From: Ruminococcus sp. AM36-2AA
GTDB taxonomy: Bacteria > Bacillota > Clostridia > Lachnospirales > Lachnospiraceae
Length of the DNA: 64,000 bases
NCBI RefSeq assembly: GCF_003461955.1
Contig: NZ_QTYB01000010.1
Coordinates: forward strand, 116,019-180,018
Direction of reading: 5' to 3'
Shown here one piece after another: positions 26,355 through 35,993 of this stretch. The stretch's first letter is position 1; every line of letters starts with the position of its first letter. The notes beneath the pieces were generated by a model. It saw nothing but the letters and a program-made list of their open reading frames with translations. It made no database searches and had not been told where the DNA came from. The position numbers and the translations under genes were made by a program.

Positions 26355-29101
26355 CCGCCGTTCTCCTCCAGATAATTTTCAAATTCTTCTGCTGACATAA
26401 GAACCTTTCTGGGTTTCGTTCCTTCTTCCGGTCCCACGACACCGGCATCGCAAAGCTGATCCATGATTCTTGCCGCACGATTAAAGCCGATCTTAAACAT
26501 ACGCTGGAGCATACCGATAGAAGCTTTTTCTTTCTCAATAATAAACTTGCCTGCTTCTGTAAAATACACATCCCGGTCGCCGCCGCCTGCTCCTCCGGGA
26601 GCACTGGCTGTGTTCACCTGTTTTTCAATTGCAGTATCATAAACTGCACCCTGATTTTTGTCAGAGACATATTCCACAACAGCGCTGACTTCTTCGTCGG
26701 AAACAAAAGCGCCCTGCAGTCTGGCCGGCTTCTGATATCCCTGAGGATAAAACAGCATATCGCCCTTTCCAAGAAGTTTTTCTGCACCATTCATATCCAG
26801 AATGGTTCTGGAATCCACACCGGAAGATACCGAAAATGCGATCCTTGACGGCATATTAGCCTTGATAAGTCCTGTAATAACATTAACAGACGGTCTCTGA
26901 GTCGCAATGATCAGATGGATTCCCGCCGCACGTGCAAGCTGAGCCAGACGGCAGATCGCATCCTCAACCTCTCCGGGTGCAACCATCATAAGATCTGCAA
27001 GCTCGTCCACGATGATCACGATCTGTGGCATTTTTTCCGGAGCTTTCTCGCCTTCCGGCACTCGCATATTGGCAACTTTCTTGTTATATTCACCCAGATT
27101 ACGTACTCCATATTCCGCAAAAGCATTGTAACGGCTGGTCATCTCGGAAACGGCCCAGTTCAATGCGCCTGCAGCTTTCTTCGGATCTGTGACAACCGGA
27201 ATGAACAGATGTGGGATTCCATTGTATACACTCAGCTCTACCACCTTCGGATCGATCATGATCAAACGCACTTCATCCGGCGTTGCCTTGTAAAGAATGC
27301 TGATGATCAGGGTATTGATACATACCGATTTACCGGAACCCGTAGCTCCCGCGATCAGAAGATGCGGCATCTTGGCAATATCCGCTACAACCGGTTTACC
27401 GGCAATATCCTTACCTGCTGCAAAGGAAAGTTTGGATTTTGCATTTTTGAATTCGTCGGACTGCAGAAGATCCCGAAGCATAACCGGACTGTTTTCTTTA
27501 TTTGGGACTTCGATTCCCACAGCCGCTTTTCCCGGAATCGGCGCTTCAATACGGATATCCGGCGTTGCCAGGTTCAGTTTAATATCATCGGAAAGTCCGA
27601 CGATCTTGCTGACTTTCACACCCATTTCCGGCTGAAGTTCATAGCGGGTTACCGTAGGTCCGCAGCTGACATTGGTAATTGTTACATTTACTCCGAAATT
27701 ATGAAGTGTCTCCTGAAGTTTCTGGGCTGTTTTTCTTAAATGCGCATCAGAATCCCCCTGGGCTTTTCCATCTCCACGTTTCAGCAGTTTCAGAGGCGGA
27801 TACTGATATGGTTTTTTCTCCGGTATTTCCGTGCTGCTGATCTCATGCTGGATATTTTTAATTCCATGCTCAATCTCCGCCTGGGAAGATTTCGGATTTC
27901 TGGTGGACGAATGAGAAATCCTCTCTGTTTCTTCCGGCTGCGCTGCTGTCTCATCGTCGATATCCGGAACGGATGTCTTTTCTGTTTTTGCTGACGATTT
28001 TCCGGTCCTGGATTTCTGCTTCTGGGATGATATCTGACTCATCTGAGGAATATCCGCATCCTCGTATCCATCATAGTCATCCTCTTGCGCTTCCTGCATA
28101 TCCCGTTCAAAATCCGGCTCTTCTGTTTCTTCCCGTGGTGTCTGCGGCTGCGAACGATGGATCTGAAATTCCAGAGGTTTCTGCTTGGGAGGTTTTATTT
28201 CTCCTTCTTCCGCCTCCTCCGTCAGATCTGTATCTTCAGTTGGAAGTGCAGCTTTTTCTTCATCAAGAAAAGAAGGAAGATTGAACTCACCTTTACGGTT
28301 GGCTCTTACTGCCTCCTGTCTCTCTTTCTCAGCTTTTTGGGATTTTGTTTTACGCTTTCCGGATTTTTTTGCCGGATTTTCTTCCGAAAGAGCCAGTTCC
28401 TCCTCTTCCAGTTCTTCCTCCAGCTGTCGGATCTTCTCTGCCCTTTTCTCCGCCCGGATCTTTCTGCGGAGTTCTTTCTGTTTCTCTCTGTCCGGCTGTG
28501 CCTCCAGATATGCCTCACGTCCCTCTCTTGCAGCATCCGCGAACAGATCCAGAATTTTATTCATAAATCCAAAAAAGGATCTCTGCGTAATGATGATCAT
28601 AGACACCAGCAATACCAGAACAATGATCACTACACCCCCAACTGTGCCAAATGCAGATGCTGTTGAAATGCAGACAGCACCTCCCAGCACTCCGCCACCA
28701 GTGTGGTATTCTGAACTGAGCGCATAATAATCCGCAAAGGTCGTACTCGGTGTATATCTTTCTGTAAGCAGCTGTAAAAGTCCGCACAGAAAAATAAAAA
28801 ATACAATTCCTGCAAAAATCTTTTTATATGCAAGACAATTCTTATTATTAACGATCAGAAAAGTAACGCCTCCAAACAGAACGATGGGGAAAAGGTACGC
28901 ACACAACCCCATAATCCCAAAGCAGACACTGCTGATCGCATTTCCCACAATACCGCCCATACCAAACGCACTGATCATCAGGATCAGACAGGCCGCAAAC
29001 ATAACAAGAATTAAAATTTCCGTCTGAAACCGATTACCGGTATCCTGCTGTCTGGACGCAGTTTTACTTTTTCTTTTTTTAGTTGTTTTTGAAGCTGCCA
29101 T
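26351..29101 (-). CDS. ftsK: DNA translocase FtsK/SpoIIIE
   Basis: A 916-residue septal DNA pump that clears chromosomes during division or into the forespore. Four hydrophobic segments occupy about residues 28-190. A highly charged linker (about 200-440, many Lys, Glu and Gln) follows. The motor has the alpha region with [21 protein letters not shown], Walker A GATGSGKS near 581-589, Walker [13 protein letters not shown] near 699, and [22 protein letters not shown] (motif given in part). The last ~65 residues (about 850-916) are the winged-helix gamma domain ending in [20 protein letters not shown] precedes the ATG. It is followed directly by rlmH. Confidence 0.97.
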   Translation of the reverse strand: MAASKTTKKRKSKTASRQQDTGNRFQTEILILVMFAACLILMISAFGMGGIVGNAISSVCFGIMGLCAYLFPIVLFGGVTFLIVNNKNCLAYKKIFAGIVFFIFLCGLLQLLTERYTPSTTFADYYALSSEYHTGGGVLGGAVCISTASAFGTVGGVVIIVLVLLVSMIIITQRSFFGFMNKILDLFADAAREGREAYLEAQPDREKQKELRRKIRAEKRAEKIRQLEEELEEEELALSEENPAKKSGKRKTKSQKAEKERQEAVRANRKGEFNLPSFLDEEKAALPTEDTDLTEEAEEGEIKPPKQKPLEFQIHRSQPQTPREETEEPDFERDMQEAQEDDYDGYEDADIPQMSQISSQKQKSRTGKSSAKTEKTSVPDIDDETAAQPEETERISHSSTRNPKSSQAEIEHGIKNIQHEISSTEIPEKKPYQYPPLKLLKRGDGKAQGDSDAHLRKTAQKLQETLHNFGVNVTITNVSCGPTVTRYELQPEMGVKVSKIVGLSDDIKLNLATPDIRIEAPIPGKAAVGIEVPNKENSPVMLRDLLQSDEFKNAKSKLSFAAGKDIAGKPVVADIAKMPHLLIAGATGSGKSVCINTLIISILYKATPDEVRLIMIDPKVVELSVYNGIPHLFIPVVTDPKKAAGALNWAVSEMTSRYNAFAEYGVRNLGEYNKKVANMRVPEGEKAPEKMPQIVIIVDELADLMMVAPGEVEDAICRLAQLARAAGIHLIIATQRPSVNVITGLIKANMPSRIAFSVSSGVDSRTILDMNGAEKLLGKGDMLFYPQGYQKPARLQGAFVSDEEVSAVVEYVSDKNQGAVYDTAIEKQVNTASAPGGAGGGDRDVYFTEAGKFIIEKEKASIGMLQRMFKIGFNRAARIMDQLCDAGVVGPEEGTKPRKVLMSAEEFENYLEENGG

Positions 29102-29128
29102 TGTCAGACTCCTCCCGGTTGATTAAAA

Positions 29129-30004
29129 TCAAATATAATTGGCTGCCAGAATAAGGATCCCGGCTGCAAAGGAATAAAACGCAAAATAACGCAGTCTGAC
29201 CTGATTCGAAAGCTTAAGCATAAAACGGATCACCAGATAACCGGTAACCCCAGCCACGATCATTCCAAGAATATATGTAAAACCCTTTCCAACTGTCATG
29301 CTGACAGCAGTAAATTCTCCCGCTTCTACAAAAAAAGCTCCGATCACTGCAGGTATGCTCATCAGCAGAGAATACTTCACCGCAAATTTCCGGCTGAGGC
29401 CGCAAAAAAGACCTGCACTGATCGTAAGACCAAATCTGGAAAGACCTGGAAGCACAGAAATTCCCTGGCATATTCCCATCCACATGGCATCTCCGAAATT
29501 CGCTTCCCGCGTGCCCTTATTACCGTTTATATTGCTGTAATCCACAACCAGCAGGATCACGCCGGTAAGAAGGATCCCGATCCCGGAAAACATATGAGAA
29601 GATGCACTGCGTACTACCAGACGTTTACACTGATATCCGATCAGAATGGTGGGGATCGTTGATACAAAGATCAGCGCGGTAAGTTTCCGATACGTTCCGC
29701 TCACAATCTTTGCATAGGTTAAATTCTTTCCTGTTCTCCTGTTATAAAGAAAAATATTGGCATTTCCGATCAGATCCAGAAACATTCCGATCAGTTCTAT
29801 TCCGATCTTCTTAATATCTTTCCGGAAAACAAAGATCAGCGCTATCATGGTGCCCAGATGTAACATCACTTCAAAAAGTACGCCGGAACCCCGGCTTCCA
29901 CCAAGAAGATCCTGTACTGCGCAGAGATGCCCAAAACTGCTTACAGGCAGAAATTCGGTGATTCCCTGGATAATTCCTAATATAATCGCATGTATCACTG
30001 ACAT
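29129..30004 (-). CDS. uppP: Undecaprenyl-diphosphatase (UppP/BacA family), variant motifs
   Basis: A 291-residue membrane phosphatase of the BacA type that recycles undecaprenyl pyrophosphate for cell-wall synthesis and can give bacitracin resistance. Motif 1 is QGITEFLPVSSFGHL with Glu17 and His26 present; the family usually has SSTGH. Motif 2 is PGLSRFG at 186-192, where the family has PGxSRSG; Arg190 is kept but the second serine is Phe191. About eight hydrophobic segments are present. The two deviations occur at active-site positions, so either this is a divergent subfamily or its specificity differs. It heads the unit uppP-ftsK-rlmH. Confidence 0.88.
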   Translation of the reverse strand: MSVIHAIILGIIQGITEFLPVSSFGHLCAVQDLLGGSRGSGVLFEVMLHLGTMIALIFVFRKDIKKIGIELIGMFLDLIGNANIFLYNRRTGKNLTYAKIVSGTYRKLTALIFVSTIPTILIGYQCKRLVVRSASSHMFSGIGILLTGVILLVVDYSNINGNKGTREANFGDAMWMGICQGISVLPGLSRFGLTISAGLFCGLSRKFAVKYSLLMSIPAVIGAFFVEAGEFTAVSMTVGKGFTYILGMIVAGVTGYLVIRFMLKLSNQVRLRYFAFYSFAAGILILAANYI

Positions 30005-30117
30005 AATGATATTTCCTTTTCTAAAAATTTTTCCAACATATTATAGCATAACTGAGTAAAACTTACAATCCACACTTGGCAAAACTTTCAAACATGTGTT
30101 CTTTTTTGTGTTGAGGC

Positions 30118-30159
30118 AAAAAAATCCCCCGACCGCAACAAAAAGCAACAGTCGGAGGA
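30118..30159 (-). terminator. Intrinsic terminator after nfnB
   Basis: On the minus strand TCCTCCGACTG and CGGTCGGGGGA pair (with two G-U pairs) around a loop containing TTTTT, followed by seven T residues. It ends the nfnAB operon 32 bp after the nfnB stop. Confidence 0.88.
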
Positions 30160-30191
30160 CCTATTCATCTGCTTATGAACAGAATTTTTAC

Positions 30192-31586
30192 TTATTTATT
30201 TTTCAGATATTCATCGATACCTCTTGCACCAGCTTTACCTGCACCCATAGCAAGGATTACAGTAGCTGCACCTGTAACGGCATCTCCGCCGGCATATACA
30301 CCGTCTTTGGATGTCTTACCAGTCTCTTCTTCGGCAACGATACATCTTCTCTTGTTGATGTCAAGGCCTTTGGTTGTGGAAGAGATCAGAGGGTTCGGTG
30401 AAGTACCAAGGGACATGATAACGGTATCTACATCCATGTCATACTCGGAACCAGGAATCTCTACCGGGCGTCTTCTTCCGGAAGCATCCGGCTCGCCAAG
30501 CTCCATCTTGACAACCTTCATACCATTTACATGGCCGTTCTCATCTACAAGGATCTCCTTCGGATTGGTAAGAAGATCAAAGATGATACCCTCTTCCTTA
30601 GCGTGATGAACTTCCTCTGCTCGTGCAGGAAGCTCTGCCTCACTTCTTCTGTATACGATATGTACCTCAGCGCCAAGTCTCAGAGCTGTTCTTGCAGCAT
30701 CCATAGCAACGTTACCACCGCCGACAACTGCAACTTTCTTGCCTGCCGCGATCGGTGTATCGTAAGAATCATCGAATGCTTTCATGAGGTTGCTTCTTGT
30801 CAGGTACTCGTTTGCAGAGAATACGCCGCTTGCATTCTCACCCGGGATACCCATGAACATCGGAAGACCTGCACCGGAACCGATGAATACAGCCTCAAAT
30901 CCCTCATCTTCGATCAGCTGATCGATCGTTGTGGATTTACCGATAACAACGTTTGTCTCGAATTTAACGCCAAGCTCTTTAACTTTCTCGATCTCTTTCT
31001 TAACGACTTTCTGTTTCGGAAGACGGAACTCCGGAATACCGTAAACAAGAACACCGCCCAGTTCATGAAGAGCCTCGAATACAGTCACATCGTAACCAGC
31101 TTTTGCAAGGTCACCTGCACAGGTAAGTCCTGAAGGGCCGGAACCGATGACTGCAACTTTATGTCCGTTCTTAACCTCTGCTCCTGCAGGTTTGATATCA
31201 TGCTCCAGAGCATAGTCAGCAACAAATCTCTCAAGCTTGCCGATGGAAACAGCCTCGCCTTTTTTGCCACGGATACACTGTCCCTCACACTGGGATTCCT
31301 GTGGGCAGACACGACCACAGATAGCCGGAAGTGCGGAAGATAATCCGATCACTTTGTAAGCTTCTTCCATGTTGCCCTCTTTGATGTGTTCGATAAATCC
31401 AGGAATATTGATGGATACCGGACATCCCTCTACACATTTCGGTTTCTTACATCCGAGACATCTCTGTGCCTCTTCCATTGCCTCTTCCTGATTATATCCA
31501 AGACATACTTCCTCGAAGTTTGTCGCACGTACCTTCGGATCCTGCTCTCTTACAGGAACTTTTTTTAACATTTTTGCATCTGCCAT
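30192..31586 (-). CDS. nfnB: NADH-dependent reduced ferredoxin:NADP+ oxidoreductase, large subunit
   Basis: NfnB, with NfnA, makes an electron-bifurcating transhydrogenase that couples NADPH, NAD+ and ferredoxin. The 464-residue product is GltD-like. Two cubane clusters at the N-terminus are bound by Cys43, Cys46, Cys51 and Cys55 (RCLGCKKPKCVEGCP) and by Cys90, Cys94, Cys100 and Cys104. A FAD Rossmann motif VIGSGPSGLTCAGDL follows at about 143, and an NADPH motif VVGGGNVAMDAARTA later. The C-terminal GVYAGGDAVTGAATV is the second FAD contact. Without its partner gene this would be annotated as a glutamate synthase small subunit; the adjacent nfnA makes Nfn the better call. Confidence 0.92.
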   Translation of the reverse strand: MADAKMLKKVPVREQDPKVRATNFEEVCLGYNQEEAMEEAQRCLGCKKPKCVEGCPVSINIPGFIEHIKEGNMEEAYKVIGLSSALPAICGRVCPQESQCEGQCIRGKKGEAVSIGKLERFVADYALEHDIKPAGAEVKNGHKVAVIGSGPSGLTCAGDLAKAGYDVTVFEALHELGGVLVYGIPEFRLPKQKVVKKEIEKVKELGVKFETNVVIGKSTTIDQLIEDEGFEAVFIGSGAGLPMFMGIPGENASGVFSANEYLTRSNLMKAFDDSYDTPIAAGKKVAVVGGGNVAMDAARTALRLGAEVHIVYRRSEAELPARAEEVHHAKEEGIIFDLLTNPKEILVDENGHVNGMKVVKMELGEPDASGRRRPVEIPGSEYDMDVDTVIMSLGTSPNPLISSTTKGLDINKRRCIVAEEETGKTSKDGVYAGGDAVTGAATVILAMGAGKAGARGIDEYLKNK

Positions 31587-32473
31587 TACTTGTCACCTCC
31601 GCACTGTCCGCATCCACCGTGGTGGGTATCGCCTTCCTGAAGTTTCAGTAATGCACGTCCCTCCTGGGTCTTATACATCTGACTTCTCTTCATAGCCTGA
31701 TCAAAGTCAACGAGATGTCCGTCGAACTCCGGTCCGTCTACACAGGCAAATTTAATCTCATCGCCGACCTGAAGACGACAGGCACCGCACATACCGGTTC
31801 CGTCAACCATGATCGGGTTCATGCTGACAATTGTGTGGATACCAAGTTTCTTGGTAAGAAGACAGACGAATTTCATCATGATCATCGGTCCGATCGCTAC
31901 ACAGACATCATAATGTTTGCCTTCGTTTGTTACAAGATCCTCAAGAGTCTTGGTTACCATACCGGAACGGCCATAGGAACCATCATCTGTTGTAACGTAG
32001 AGATTGGAAACAGATGCAAGCTCTTTCTCAAGGATAACCATATCCTTTGTCTTGGAACCAAGGATAACATCTGCTGTGATACCGTGCTCATGAAGCCATT
32101 TAACCTGCGGATAAACAGGTGCAGTACCAACACCACCGGCTACGAATACCATTTTCTTTTTCTTAAGTTCTTCGATATCCTCGTGTACGAACTCAGATGG
32201 ACATCCAAGAGGTCCTACGAAATCACGGAAAGAGTCTCCCTCTTTCAGAGCAGACATCTTGATCGTAGATGCTCCGATCTCCTGGAATACGATAGTGATC
32301 GTACCAGCCTCGCGATCGTAATCACAGATTGTGAGCGGGATTCTCTCGCCCTTCTCATCAAGTTTCGCAATGATAAATTGTCCTGGCAGACAGTGGCTTG
32401 CCACACGTGGTGCATGCACAACCATAAGATGGATCTTAGCTGCCAGCGTTTCAGCTTTTAAAACCTTATACAT
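31586..32473 (-). CDS. nfnA: NADH-dependent reduced ferredoxin:NADP+ oxidoreductase, small subunit
   Basis: NfnA is the NADH-binding subunit of the Nfn transhydrogenase, in the PyrK/ferredoxin-reductase family. The 295-residue product has an FAD-binding beta barrel (about 1-100, with the PLTICDYDREAGTITIVFQ stretch), an NAD-binding fold with VAGGVGTAPVYPQVKWL and a C-terminal [2Fe-2S] motif DGTGMCGACRLQVGDEIKFAC (key residues Asp and three Cys; about 222-240) with VDGPEFDGH after it. The stop overlaps the nfnB start by 1 bp (TAATG). GAGGAGG is the ribosome binding site. Confidence 0.93.
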   Translation of the reverse strand: MYKVLKAETLAAKIHLMVVHAPRVASHCLPGQFIIAKLDEKGERIPLTICDYDREAGTITIVFQEIGASTIKMSALKEGDSFRDFVGPLGCPSEFVHEDIEELKKKKMVFVAGGVGTAPVYPQVKWLHEHGITADVILGSKTKDMVILEKELASVSNLYVTTDDGSYGRSGMVTKTLEDLVTNEGKHYDVCVAIGPMIMMKFVCLLTKKLGIHTIVSMNPIMVDGTGMCGACRLQVGDEIKFACVDGPEFDGHLVDFDQAMKRSQMYKTQEGRALLKLQEGDTHHGGCGQCGGDK

Positions 32474-32509
32474 GGTCTTCCTCCTCGCGCAAATTATAAA
32501 CCTTTATTA

Positions 32510-32538
32510 ATAATACGCTAAAAATCCGCATATGGCAA
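32510..32538 (-). promoter_or_regulatory. Promoter of nfnAB
   Basis: On the minus strand TTGCCA (32533-32538) and TATTAT (32510-32515) are 17 bp apart, 37 bp before the nfnA start. The site lies in the gap between nfnA and tepA; no Rex-type palindrome is evident at it. Confidence 0.75.
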
Positions 32539-32638
32539 GGGGAGATTTACAATTTCCGTCGATTTTCTTTACCACGGCACAGCGCAACCACGTTAGTCAT
32601 GTTTAATCAATATAACCAAAAATCGCATAAAAAAACGA

Positions 32639-33352
32639 TCATTTCTGTAATTTTCGCTCTTCGATCAGGGCATACAGTTTATCCAGCGCCTCCCGGATCC
32701 CGCCAACTTCATCAATCACCCCTTCCTTCACTGCCTGTTCTCCTTCCAGCATGGTCCCCACGTCTTTTACCAGCTGAGAAGTATCCAGCATCAGTTCCTC
32801 CATCCGTTCTCTGGTAATCCCTGAATGTTTCGATACAAAGGCCGTGATGCGATCCTGGATCTTTTCCATATTGCGGTACGTCTGCGCCACACCGATGAAC
32901 ATTCCGTTCTGGCGCACCGGATGGATGACCATGGTAGCACTTGGCACGATAAAAGAATAGTCTGCGGAAACCGCCATGGGAACTCCTATGGAATGTCCGC
33001 CACCCAGGACCAGGGAAACGGTGGGAATACTTAAAGATGCGATCATCTCCGCAATGGCCAGCCCCGCTTCCACATCGCCGCCCACTGTGTTTAAAAGGAT
33101 CAGAAGTCCCTCGATTTCCTCATCGTCCTCGATCAGGGCCAGTTTTGGCAATACATGTTCATACTTGGTAGTTTTGCTGTGTGACGGCGCAGATTCATGG
33201 CCTTCGATCTCCCCGATCACTGTCAGAAGTTCCACCTTATGTTTCCGGGAATTTCCATCCAGCACGACCTGTCCGGTTTCCTGGATCTGCTTATCCTGGC
33301 TTTCTTCACGGTCCAGTTCCTTCTGTTTTCCCTCTTCTTTATTTTTTTCCAT
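32639..33352 (-). CDS. tepA: ClpP-class serine protease, TepA (translocation-enhancing) type
   Basis: A 237-residue ClpP-fold peptidase of the TepA/YmfB group associated with export and spore-related processing. The catalytic serine lies in GGGHSIGVPMAVSAD and the histidine in VIHPVRQNGM. The ClpP-like core (about 45-225) is preceded by a Lys/Glu/Gln-rich N-terminus of about 40 residues, which is characteristic. ATG 33352 is chosen because CCGGAGG lies 8 nt upstream; the frame remains open to 33397 but would start inside a hairpin. In B. subtilis the orthologue sits next to spoIIIE; here it is about 3.5 kb away. Confidence 0.87.
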   Translation of the reverse strand: MEKNKEEGKQKELDREESQDKQIQETGQVVLDGNSRKHKVELLTVIGEIEGHESAPSHSKTTKYEHVLPKLALIEDDEEIEGLLILLNTVGGDVEAGLAIAEMIASLSIPTVSLVLGGGHSIGVPMAVSADYSFIVPSATMVIHPVRQNGMFIGVAQTYRNMEKIQDRITAFVSKHSGITRERMEELMLDTSQLVKDVGTMLEGEQAVKEGVIDEVGGIREALDKLYALIEERKLQK

Positions 33353-33390
33353 AAAAAATACCTCCGGAATCTGAAATTCTGGAGGTATTA
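33353..33390 (-). terminator. Terminator of yebC that also contains the tepA ribosome binding site
   Basis: On the minus strand AATACCTCCAGA and TCCGGAGGTATT form a 12-bp stem with one mismatch, then six T residues directly before the tepA ATG. The descending arm carries GGAGG, the tepA Shine-Dalgarno sequence. The design is the same as at yqfC. Confidence 0.75.
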
Positions 33391-33419
33391 TATGCAAAAT
33401 ATTACTTTCTATTCAGAGA

Positions 33420-34163
33420 TCACTCGTCCCAGTTTGTCCATACATCAGTAACATCATCATCCTCATCAAGAAGATCCAGTGTTCTGTGGAGATCCTTGAT
33501 CGCCTGGTCATCGGTGAGCTCTACGTAGGTCTGCGGGATCATGGCGATCTGCGCCTCCATAAGCGGAATTCCGGCTTTCTCAAGAGCCTCACGTACAGCG
33601 CTGAAATCATCCGGATCTGTGAGAATCTCGAAGCTGTCTTCCTCCTCACTAAAGTCCTCTGCACCTGCGTCCAGAGCTGTCATCATCAGCTCGTCCGCAT
33701 CCATCTCACCGCACTCATCTTCAAGCTCTTCTTTGTCGATGATGATCTGGCCTTTCTGATCGAACATAAAGGATACGCATCCCTGGGTTCCGATGCTTCC
33801 GTTACCCTTGGTAAAAGCGTTACGTACATTACCGGCAGTACGGTTCTTATTATCTGTAAGAGTCTCCACGATAATGGCAACACCGTTCGGGCCATATCCT
33901 TCGTATACAGCTTTCTCATAGCTATCTGCAGAATCAGCACCTGCTGCCTTCTTGATTCCACGGTCGATGGTATCGTTCGGCATATTGTTTGCTTTTGCTT
34001 TTGCGATGACATCACGAAGTTTGCTGTTGTTTGCAGGATCCGAACCGCCGGCCTTTACGGCCATAACGATCTCACGGCCGATGACTGTGAAGATCTTACC
34101 CTTCTTGGCATCATTTTTCTCTTTCTTATGTTTGATGTTGGCAAATTTTGAATGTCCTGACAT
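33420..34163 (-). CDS. yebC: YebC/PmpR family translational regulator
   Basis: A 247-residue member of the YebC/TACO1 family. The N-terminus MSGHSKFANIKHKKEKNDAKK (shown in part), GGSDPANNSKLRDVIAKAKANNMPNDTIDRGIKK-type helical domain, and the acidic C-terminus ending in DDVTDVW are all typical. Some members are called transcription regulators; recent work on the family points to relief of ribosome stalling at prolines. It has its own promoter and ends in a terminator shared with tepA's start region. Confidence 0.95.
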   Translation of the reverse strand: MSGHSKFANIKHKKEKNDAKKGKIFTVIGREIVMAVKAGGSDPANNSKLRDVIAKAKANNMPNDTIDRGIKKAAGADSADSYEKAVYEGYGPNGVAIIVETLTDNKNRTAGNVRNAFTKGNGSIGTQGCVSFMFDQKGQIIIDKEELEDECGEMDADELMMTALDAGAEDFSEEEDSFEILTDPDDFSAVREALEKAGIPLMEAQIAMIPQTYVELTDDQAIKDLHRTLDLLDEDDDVTDVWTNWDE

Positions 34164-34249
34164 GTTATCTTCCTCTCCTTGTTACCGTATATTTTCTTTC
34201 GTGCCCTTGCTTGTTCCGGGTACCGTTTTACATAATTGCAACTCGGTTT

Positions 34250-34278
34250 AATATAGCACTTATGGAAGATTTCGTCAA
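34250..34278 (-). promoter_or_regulatory. Promoter of yebC
   Basis: On the minus strand TTGACG (34273-34278) and TATATT (34250-34255) are 17 bp apart. The leader to the yebC ATG is about 80 nt and holds no evident regulatory structure. Confidence 0.8.
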
Positions 34279-34319
34279 GAATCAGAATCCAAACCTGTCA
34301 AAAATCCCATGAAATCGCC

Positions 34320-34667
34320 CTAAAATGTAAGTTCCAGGCTGATCTCAAGTGCATGATTCACCTTATCAAGCATAACACTGTCCAGATGACACACCTTATC
34401 TTTCAGCCGCCGTTTATCAATGGTGCGAAGCTGTTCCAGAAGGATCACGGAATCCTTCTCGATCCCATAAGCAGATGCATCGATCTCAATATGTGTCGGC
34501 AGTTTTGCCTTGTTCATTTTGGATGTAATCGCCGCACAGATCACTGTGGGGCTGTGTCGGTTGCCCACATCGTTCTGAATGATCAGCACCGGCCGTATTC
34601 CCCCCTGTTCACTGCCTACAACAGGCCTTAAGTCCGCGTAAAAAATATCCCCTCTTTTTATAACCAC
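34320..34667 (-). CDS. mazF: MazF/PemK family mRNA interferase (EndoA)
   Basis: A type II toxin endoribonuclease, about 115 residues. Family motifs are [45 protein letters not shown] and [15 protein letters not shown] (key residues Arg-Gly-Asp, the Pro-Val-Leu strand and the Gln-Arg-Thr-Asp block). The start at GTG 34667 is preferred because CGGAG lies 10 nt upstream and MazF proteins begin at this point; a GTG three codons earlier leaves only 1 nt of spacing. It follows alr as in B. subtilis, but no ndoAI/mazE antitoxin gene lies between them in the 156-bp gap. Confidence 0.92.
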   Translation of the reverse strand: MVIKRGDIFYADLRPVVGSEQGGIRPVLIIQNDVGNRHSPTVICAAITSKMNKAKLPTHIEIDASAYGIEKDSVILLEQLRTIDKRRLKDKVCHLDSVMLDKVNHALEISLELTF

Positions 34668-34823
34668 ACAATTCACACTCCGATTCTGGTCCGACTTTTT
34701 TATAAGCCGTATTCCTTTTTACAGATAAGTATTTCCACAATTCCTCTGTGTATACCATGCGTGATACTTTTTTACCGGACTTCTGCCTGGTTCGAAGTCT
34801 TAATAAATCTGAAATCTATAAAT

Positions 34824-35993
34824 TTACTGGAAAAAGCTCTCTTCTTCTCCGCATTCCTTTCCGTCTTTGATATAAATCCTTGGAACTCGTTTGCTGATCT
34901 CACAGACAAACTCATAGGAAAATCTTCCGGAAAGATCACCCAGAGTTTCCACACTGATGAATTCATCTCCATCTCTTCCCATCAGTGTCACCTCATCACC
35001 GGCTTTTACCTCCGGGATATCTGTAACATCCACCATAAACTGGTCCATACAGACACGACCAAGGATCGGAGCTTTTTTGCCATGGATCAGGACCCAGCCT
35101 TTATTGGAAAGCTGTCTGGGATATCCGTCCGCATAACCTACCGGAATCGTTGCCATTCTGGTAAAACGCTCCGTAACAAAAGTTCCGCCATAACTTACCG
35201 CAGTCCCACGCTCCACATTTTTTATATAGGATACATGGCTTTTTAATTCCATGGCAGGAGTCAGCTTCACAATATCCCGCTCCACTTCTTCGGATGGATA
35301 GATACCGTAGATCGTGATACCGGCGCGGACTACATTAAGATTTGCCTCCGGCACACGGATGATACCCGCACTGTTGGAACAATGGCGTACCGGAATATGA
35401 ACGCCTCTCTTCTCCAGAAGATCCGCAAAACGGAGATAACGGTCAAGCTGCACCAGTGCCGGAGACCGGTCAAACTCATCCGCTCTGGCAAAATGGGTAA
35501 ACATTCCCTCGATCACCAGATTCGGGATTTTTGAGATTTCTTCGATCTTTACCGCGTTTTCCGGAATATCCGCATATCCGATCCTTGTCATTCCCGTATC
35601 CAGAGCCAGATGAATATGTACATTTTTTCCAATGCGTGCACCAGCTTTTGCATATTCTACTGCTGTGTTAAGATCCGATATTGTGATCCGGACATCATTC
35701 GCAGCAAGTTCCTCATAGTATTCCTCAAACACAAGGCCAAGGATCAGGACAGGCTTGGTGATTCCTGCATGTCGAAGTTCCAGCGCTTCTTCTGCGGTAG
35801 CCGTGGCAAATCCCCAGATATAGTCATAATCCTGGATCAGACGTGCAATAGCTCTGGCACCATGGCCATAACCGTCCGCTTTGATCACAGCAATGATCTT
35901 TGTCCCTTCTTTGACATTTTTATGCATTTCCTCAAAATTGTGAGCAATGGCATCCAGTGATACCAGTGCCTTGACTCTCTCGTATTTTTTCAT
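34824..35993 (-). CDS. alr: Alanine racemase
   Basis: A PLP enzyme making D-alanine for peptidoglycan. The 389-residue product has the lysine that binds PLP (Lys38, in IAVIKADGYGHGA) and the catalytic tyrosine of the opposite face (Tyr268, in AVSYGGTF). Other conserved blocks are ALDTGMTRIGY, MFTHFARADE and CSNSAGI, and the C-terminal GRVCMDQFMVDVTDIPEV. The start overlaps nnr by 4 bp (ATGA). The gene order nnr-alr-mazF is the usual Firmicutes arrangement. Confidence 0.96.
   Translation of the reverse strand: MKKYERVKALVSLDAIAHNFEEMHKNVKEGTKIIAVIKADGYGHGARAIARLIQDYDYIWGFATATAEEALELRHAGITKPVLILGLVFEEYYEELAANDVRITISDLNTAVEYAKAGARIGKNVHIHLALDTGMTRIGYADIPENAVKIEEISKIPNLVIEGMFTHFARADEFDRSPALVQLDRYLRFADLLEKRGVHIPVRHCSNSAGIIRVPEANLNVVRAGITIYGIYPSEEVERDIVKLTPAMELKSHVSYIKNVERGTAVSYGGTFVTERFTRMATIPVGYADGYPRQLSNKGWVLIHGKKAPILGRVCMDQFMVDVTDIPEVKAGDEVTLMGRDGDEFISVETLGDLSGRFSYEFVCEISKRVPRIYIKDGKECGEEESFFQ

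Noticed and set aside
34609..34758. A 49-codon minus-strand frame just before mazF, considered as an antitoxin
   Set aside because: It overlaps mazF out of frame by about 60 bp, has no convincing ribosome binding site, and shows no MazE-like features.
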